NCBI GenBank assembly: GCA_028023455.1
Contig: JAQFVV010006630.1
Span: 374,001-438,000 of the forward strand
Direction: 5' to 3'
Length of the DNA: 64,000 bases
Source of the DNA: Epiperipatus broadwayi
Lineage: Eukaryota; Onychophora; Udeonychophora; Euonychophora; Peripatidae
The notes below the pieces were generated by a model, which did not search any database, was not told the origin of the DNA, and worked only from the letters and a program-made list of their open reading frames with translations. Positions 59,881-64,000 of this stretch are shown here, piece by piece; the stretch's first letter is position 1, and each line of letters starts with the position of its first letter. Made by a program: the position numbers and the translations under genes.

Positions 59881-62800
59881 TGTCCAGAACTCTAAATTTG
59901 ATATTGAATTAAATTATAATGAGACAACTAAATCAAATACGGATTCCAAGCTTAACAAAATCAGAATATTCACCATAAAGTCAAAACAAGCTATACATTT
60001 CAGACCAAAGAAACAATTGATACTTTAAACTTTGGTTGACTTTTATAAAATAGTGAATGTAACATAACTCCAATCCAACTACAATAAATAACTAAATATA
60101 AAATTTACCATAAACTCAGATTCTACATTGCAAATTAATATAACTTATTCTTTTCAGGATTCACATAATTTAAAGTTTGTTATACAAGATATACTTGGGT
60201 CCGTGAGAGGGATTTTGCCACTACCCAAATAAAATGCACAAAATGGTCCTTGATACAAAATCAAATTAATAACCAATATTTAGTAATTTCAAAGAAACTT
60301 TATAAATTTCCTAACTATGATAAACTTTAAGCTTCAATAAGTAGGAATAATTTTTCAATAGCTAAACACAATAACTTACTAACTTCCTTTTCTCAAATAA
60401 ATATTAACAGTGTGATCAAGATCAGTAAATAGATCTGCCAGTTCAAATAAACTGATATAAACCAATATTAAGTATTTAATCTTTTAGTACATCACTTAAA
60501 ATAATACATATTCTAGATTAATACCATTTTGATTGGTAAGTGATGATGCCTTAGATGTACTCATAAATTATAGAGCTTTACAAAATTATTATGATATACC
60601 AACATATAGTGACTTATACAATATTTATCGATGATGATTTTCATATAATCATAGGATATGTCGATAGCAATAACAATAATAATGTGTGTGGGTGTGTTGA
60701 TTAGCAATAAGACTACTGACAACTAAATAAATTTTTAACACAAGATTTATTTACATTATTTACAACTCTATTTCAGACACATTGCATGAAATAAGATAAA
60801 TCCATTAATTAAAATCAGGGATGGAGATTAATTGGTAGTAAGTAATGACAAACTAATATAGTGATATTCATAGTATCACTATTATTATTGGCTATATTTC
60901 TATTATTATTCTATCTTATAGAATAAGATAGTTACCTTATTTAAGCTAACTTAGCATTTAAATTATAAAACGAAATTATCAAGGTCTTTGGGATATATGC
61001 AACCTTTTAAATCTAATAATTGATTTATAATTTAGTATATTAAACTGTAGCTATTTGATTTATTTGAATATGATAAGGGCAATTATCATATGCAGCACAA
61101 TTAATAATTTATTATTTACTATAAAAAGATTCATTGTATTGATATGGAACAAACATCATAAGTTAAATGCACAAATGACACCAAAACATTGCCTATGTTC
61201 ACAACCTAATCATTTAATAGTTAACTGATCTTACGGTTCCATCGGCGAATCACTACTTGATGAAGACCAATCCACATTGTCCATGTACATCCCTTGCTCT
61301 TTTATACAGAAATTCTACAAACACTAGTAAGTTTTTTGTTTGGTTTGTTTATAAACTGATGAAGATTACACAACATTATAAAGACACTATTCCAATTAGA
61401 CAAACACTATAGATAGACCAGTGTCCTTTAATCTAACTTTATCATATCCTTGCTATTTGATTTTGAAATACTAAACTTCACCATACACAGTGGAAAACTA
61501 ACTATATAACCTCATGAGGAATCTAATAGTAAAGGGAGGCCCTACAAAACAACATGATAGTTGTATAATAATATGGCCAATTCTAATACCTTCATAGGTA
61601 TAAAAATGCGGGCAGTACCTCATCATGGGGAAATACAATTCAGACCATGAGGATTATCCTCTTTTAGGATTAACTATGCTAACTGAGCACTAACTATTAA
61701 TCAGCCTTCACAATATCATCTCATTTAATCAGCAATGAGGGATTCTCCATCAGTCCATGCACAATATTAATATTGTTATATTTGATGCCATTATATGTGG
61801 CCCAAACTCATCAGCTAAAAACTGTCACAAATCCTGATCAATACAATAGCAAGGTAAAACAACACTAATAATAAAAGTGGAAGCATAAATATTCCATTTC
61901 GCAATGCAGAAACTATTAATGTTTTATAAACAAACTGCCAACATATAAATAAAATGGCCATTAATTATTTTAAAATAATTATTATACTTTTGTTATAGCA
62001 AGCCATGCACATGTAAACAATGAAGATCAACCTACATTTTGTATTTAAAGTGGACATGTTCATTCATAGGAAAAATTAAGAAATAAAAAAAAATGCTTAT
62101 TAAATTATTTCATATAATAGAACAATTGTGTCATTATGTGTATAATTTTGACAAGTTTGGGTCAGTTTGTTTACTCTTCAATATAATATTAACATCTGTT
62201 TTAGTAGTGCGAGAGATAAATATTTCTCTCTCTTCCTAGATAAATGATATTTAATATTATGTTTTCCCTTAATTGGGAAAATGGCAAAAATATGTGTAAT
62301 AAATGTATATATTTTTATACATCTCTACATCCTTACTAAGTATATTCTATATCATGATAAATATATATAATAAAAAATCCCTGAATAATACATGAAAGAA
62401 AAAGAAAAAAATTTATTACATTATTAAACATAGCAATAATAAAAATAAATGAACATTTTCTCCCATTAGATTTTATCTTATTAGTCAAAGTTTGATCCAT
62501 TCTTATGAGCAAAAATGACAAGAAAATGGATATTATAAGCAAATATTCCTATTAATGCATATATATATATTGATTATCCTGTTCGATGTTAGCATATTCA
62601 GACAAAATTCAAACACTTTTCCAAAGGCAATAAAAATCATATATTGGTTTATGTACCGATGTCAGCATAGTGAGACAATATTTAAACATTTTCAAGTGTA
62701 AGACAATTAAAATAGGTTTAAAATTATTTATTGATTTGTGAATTTTTTCCCATCCGTGAAGATATCTGTCATAATTTTAAATGATCTGGCCAATTTTAAA

Positions 62801-63300
62801 ACAATTTAAAATATTATTACTTTGCAAGTTATTCAATAAAGATAAAAATAAATAAATACTTCTTTCACTTCCTTTCTATTAGCAAATTAAGATGTGTTTA
62901 GTTACTTATTCTATTATAAATATGATATTCTAAGTGTTTTTAATTAATCTGTAACTTTTCATTTTTTATAATGAATCAAATTCGTGCTAAAATCTTCATT
63001 TGGCAGATGAGTTTTTTTTCTTAAGACAGAATAGGGAATAAAATCACGCAATTTTCTTTTAACTTTATTAAAGTTATATAATTTAAAAATGACTTTTCAG
63101 TTTGTTTATTACATCTCCTGAAACTTTCCTTCAAAATGATTTTGAATTATTTTTATTGAGATGATAATTTATAAACAAACAGTTTTCCGAGAGGCCCAGA
63201 GAAAAGTGCATATTTTCTACTCACAGTTCATAGCACCAAACTTCTGTTGACTTCTTAAAATTTTAAGGTCTGGAAACACTTCTGAAAATTTGTTTTACTA
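59881..63300. other. AT-rich non-coding DNA
   Basis: No gene or element recognised. The frame at 62336-62542 (minus) is hydrophobic and lacks known motifs. Confidence 0.35.
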
Positions 63301-63319
63301 AAAGATGTTCTCACAGTTC

Positions 63320-63475
63320 AAAATAAAAACTGAAAGTAATTGACTGAAAAGTAACTAAGTTTAATGACTAACTCAAAGAAACTAAACTGACTGAAAAGTA
63401 ATTAAACTGAAAATTAACTAAAACTAACTCCACTGACAAGTAACTACACTCAACTAAAAACTTCACTGAACTAAA
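63320..63475. repeat. Imperfect ACTAACTGA-type simple repeat
   Basis: Repeated AACTGACTGAAAAGTAA, AACTAAACTGA and CACTGA words over about 150 bases. Low-complexity tandem drift. Confidence 0.55.
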
Positions 63476-64000
63476 CAGACTTCTTTTGTTCTATGCCCTT
63501 TTTATACACATATTAATCCCTCCGGGAATGCAATTTCAGTTGCCCACAGCTATCTCTGTAATCTCTTGATGAAATAAAAAACATTTAATTAGCAAAATAT
63601 TTTTAAAACAGAAAAGGCTTGAAATACTATTTGATATATTTTTAAAGATTCAAAAACAACTAAAAAAATAATTCCTTATGATATTAATTAAGATTTATAA
63701 TTTTAATTAATGAAAACAGTCTGACTATAGATAAAGATAATTTCAGTATTTTGAGCCTTCCCCATTTTACCTTGTTTTTACATTTCATACTTTAATTAAA
63801 TACACACATAAAAAAGATGTTTACAATTATATAAGAACATTTAATTTTCAGCAATAAATATTAATAGAATCTATTGCTTCTTTCATATATATATATACAC
63901 ACACATCATGCACACTACTGTTTTACGTTACTAAATAATTTTATTAATTTTACTAATTGCTCTAATCATTATGCTTATAGTGTGTGGGTAAATGGCATAT
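63476..64000. other. AT-rich non-coding DNA
   Basis: Short TA/CA microsatellite at about 63885-63905. Nothing else is recognised. Confidence 0.35.

Noticed and set aside
61365-61400. CTGATGA word as another hammerhead
   Set aside because: No GAAA at suitable spacing and no closing helices; the same holds for CTGATGA words near 57407 and 61805.

Overview
The window is roughly three-quarters A+T by eye and consists almost wholly of mobile elements and their remains in non-coding DNA. The element mix points to an AT-rich animal genome: Ty3/Gypsy LTR elements, an RTE-type LINE, a second LINE family with a C-terminal zinc finger, a Penelope-like element (PLE) with a GIY-YIG endonuclease, a TIR element, and a small tandem repeat carrying a hammerhead ribozyme. 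No intact host gene, tRNA or rRNA was recognised, and the species cannot be named from this sequence.

Layout. 0.8-3.4 kb: a badly decayed Gypsy element on the minus strand (protease, RT, RNase H, integrase remains). 3.43-18.33 kb: copy A of a ~3.1 kb duplicated segment, split by a nearly complete minus-strand Gypsy element (5678-17439) with ~2.87 kb LTRs, TG...CA ends and an ATAT target duplication. 18.4-20.3 kb: decayed gag-like, coiled-coil coding remains (minus). 20.6-21.3 kb: 3' end and LTR of another Gypsy element (plus). 21.7-27.7 kb: decayed LINE pieces, strongly pyrimidine-rich on the plus strand, with an RTE 3' half at 24.19-25.45 kb. 28.6-29.3 kb: a partial copy of a repeat with telomere-like CCCTAA words. 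33.2-36.1 kb: the best copy of the zinc-finger LINE, interrupted by a long (TA)n. 36.1-41.15 kb: two PLE copies head to head, forming a ~5 kb palindrome with hammerhead-like motifs at both outer ends. 44.5 and 46.9 kb: two small foldback elements carrying decayed versions of a similar motif. 48.1-52.4 kb: copy B of the duplicated segment, with a 1.25 kb TIR element inserted. 53.18-54.02 kb: a ~392-396 bp tandem repeat whose minus strand contains a well-formed type I hammerhead ribozyme in both full units, that is, a candidate metazoan retrozyme. 54-64 kb: AT-rich DNA with a few small tandem duplications.

The elements are related by nesting rather than by a pathway. The LTR element entered copy A and the TIR element entered copy B, each after the A/B duplication. 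The PLE supplies an RT and endonuclease of the kind thought able to mobilise ribozyme-bearing non-autonomous repeats such as the one at 53 kb; that link is inference. The two LTRs differ mainly at CpG sites, which suggests cytosine methylation. Most breaks in the Gypsy pol are one-base indels, several in homopolymers, so some may be assembly errors.
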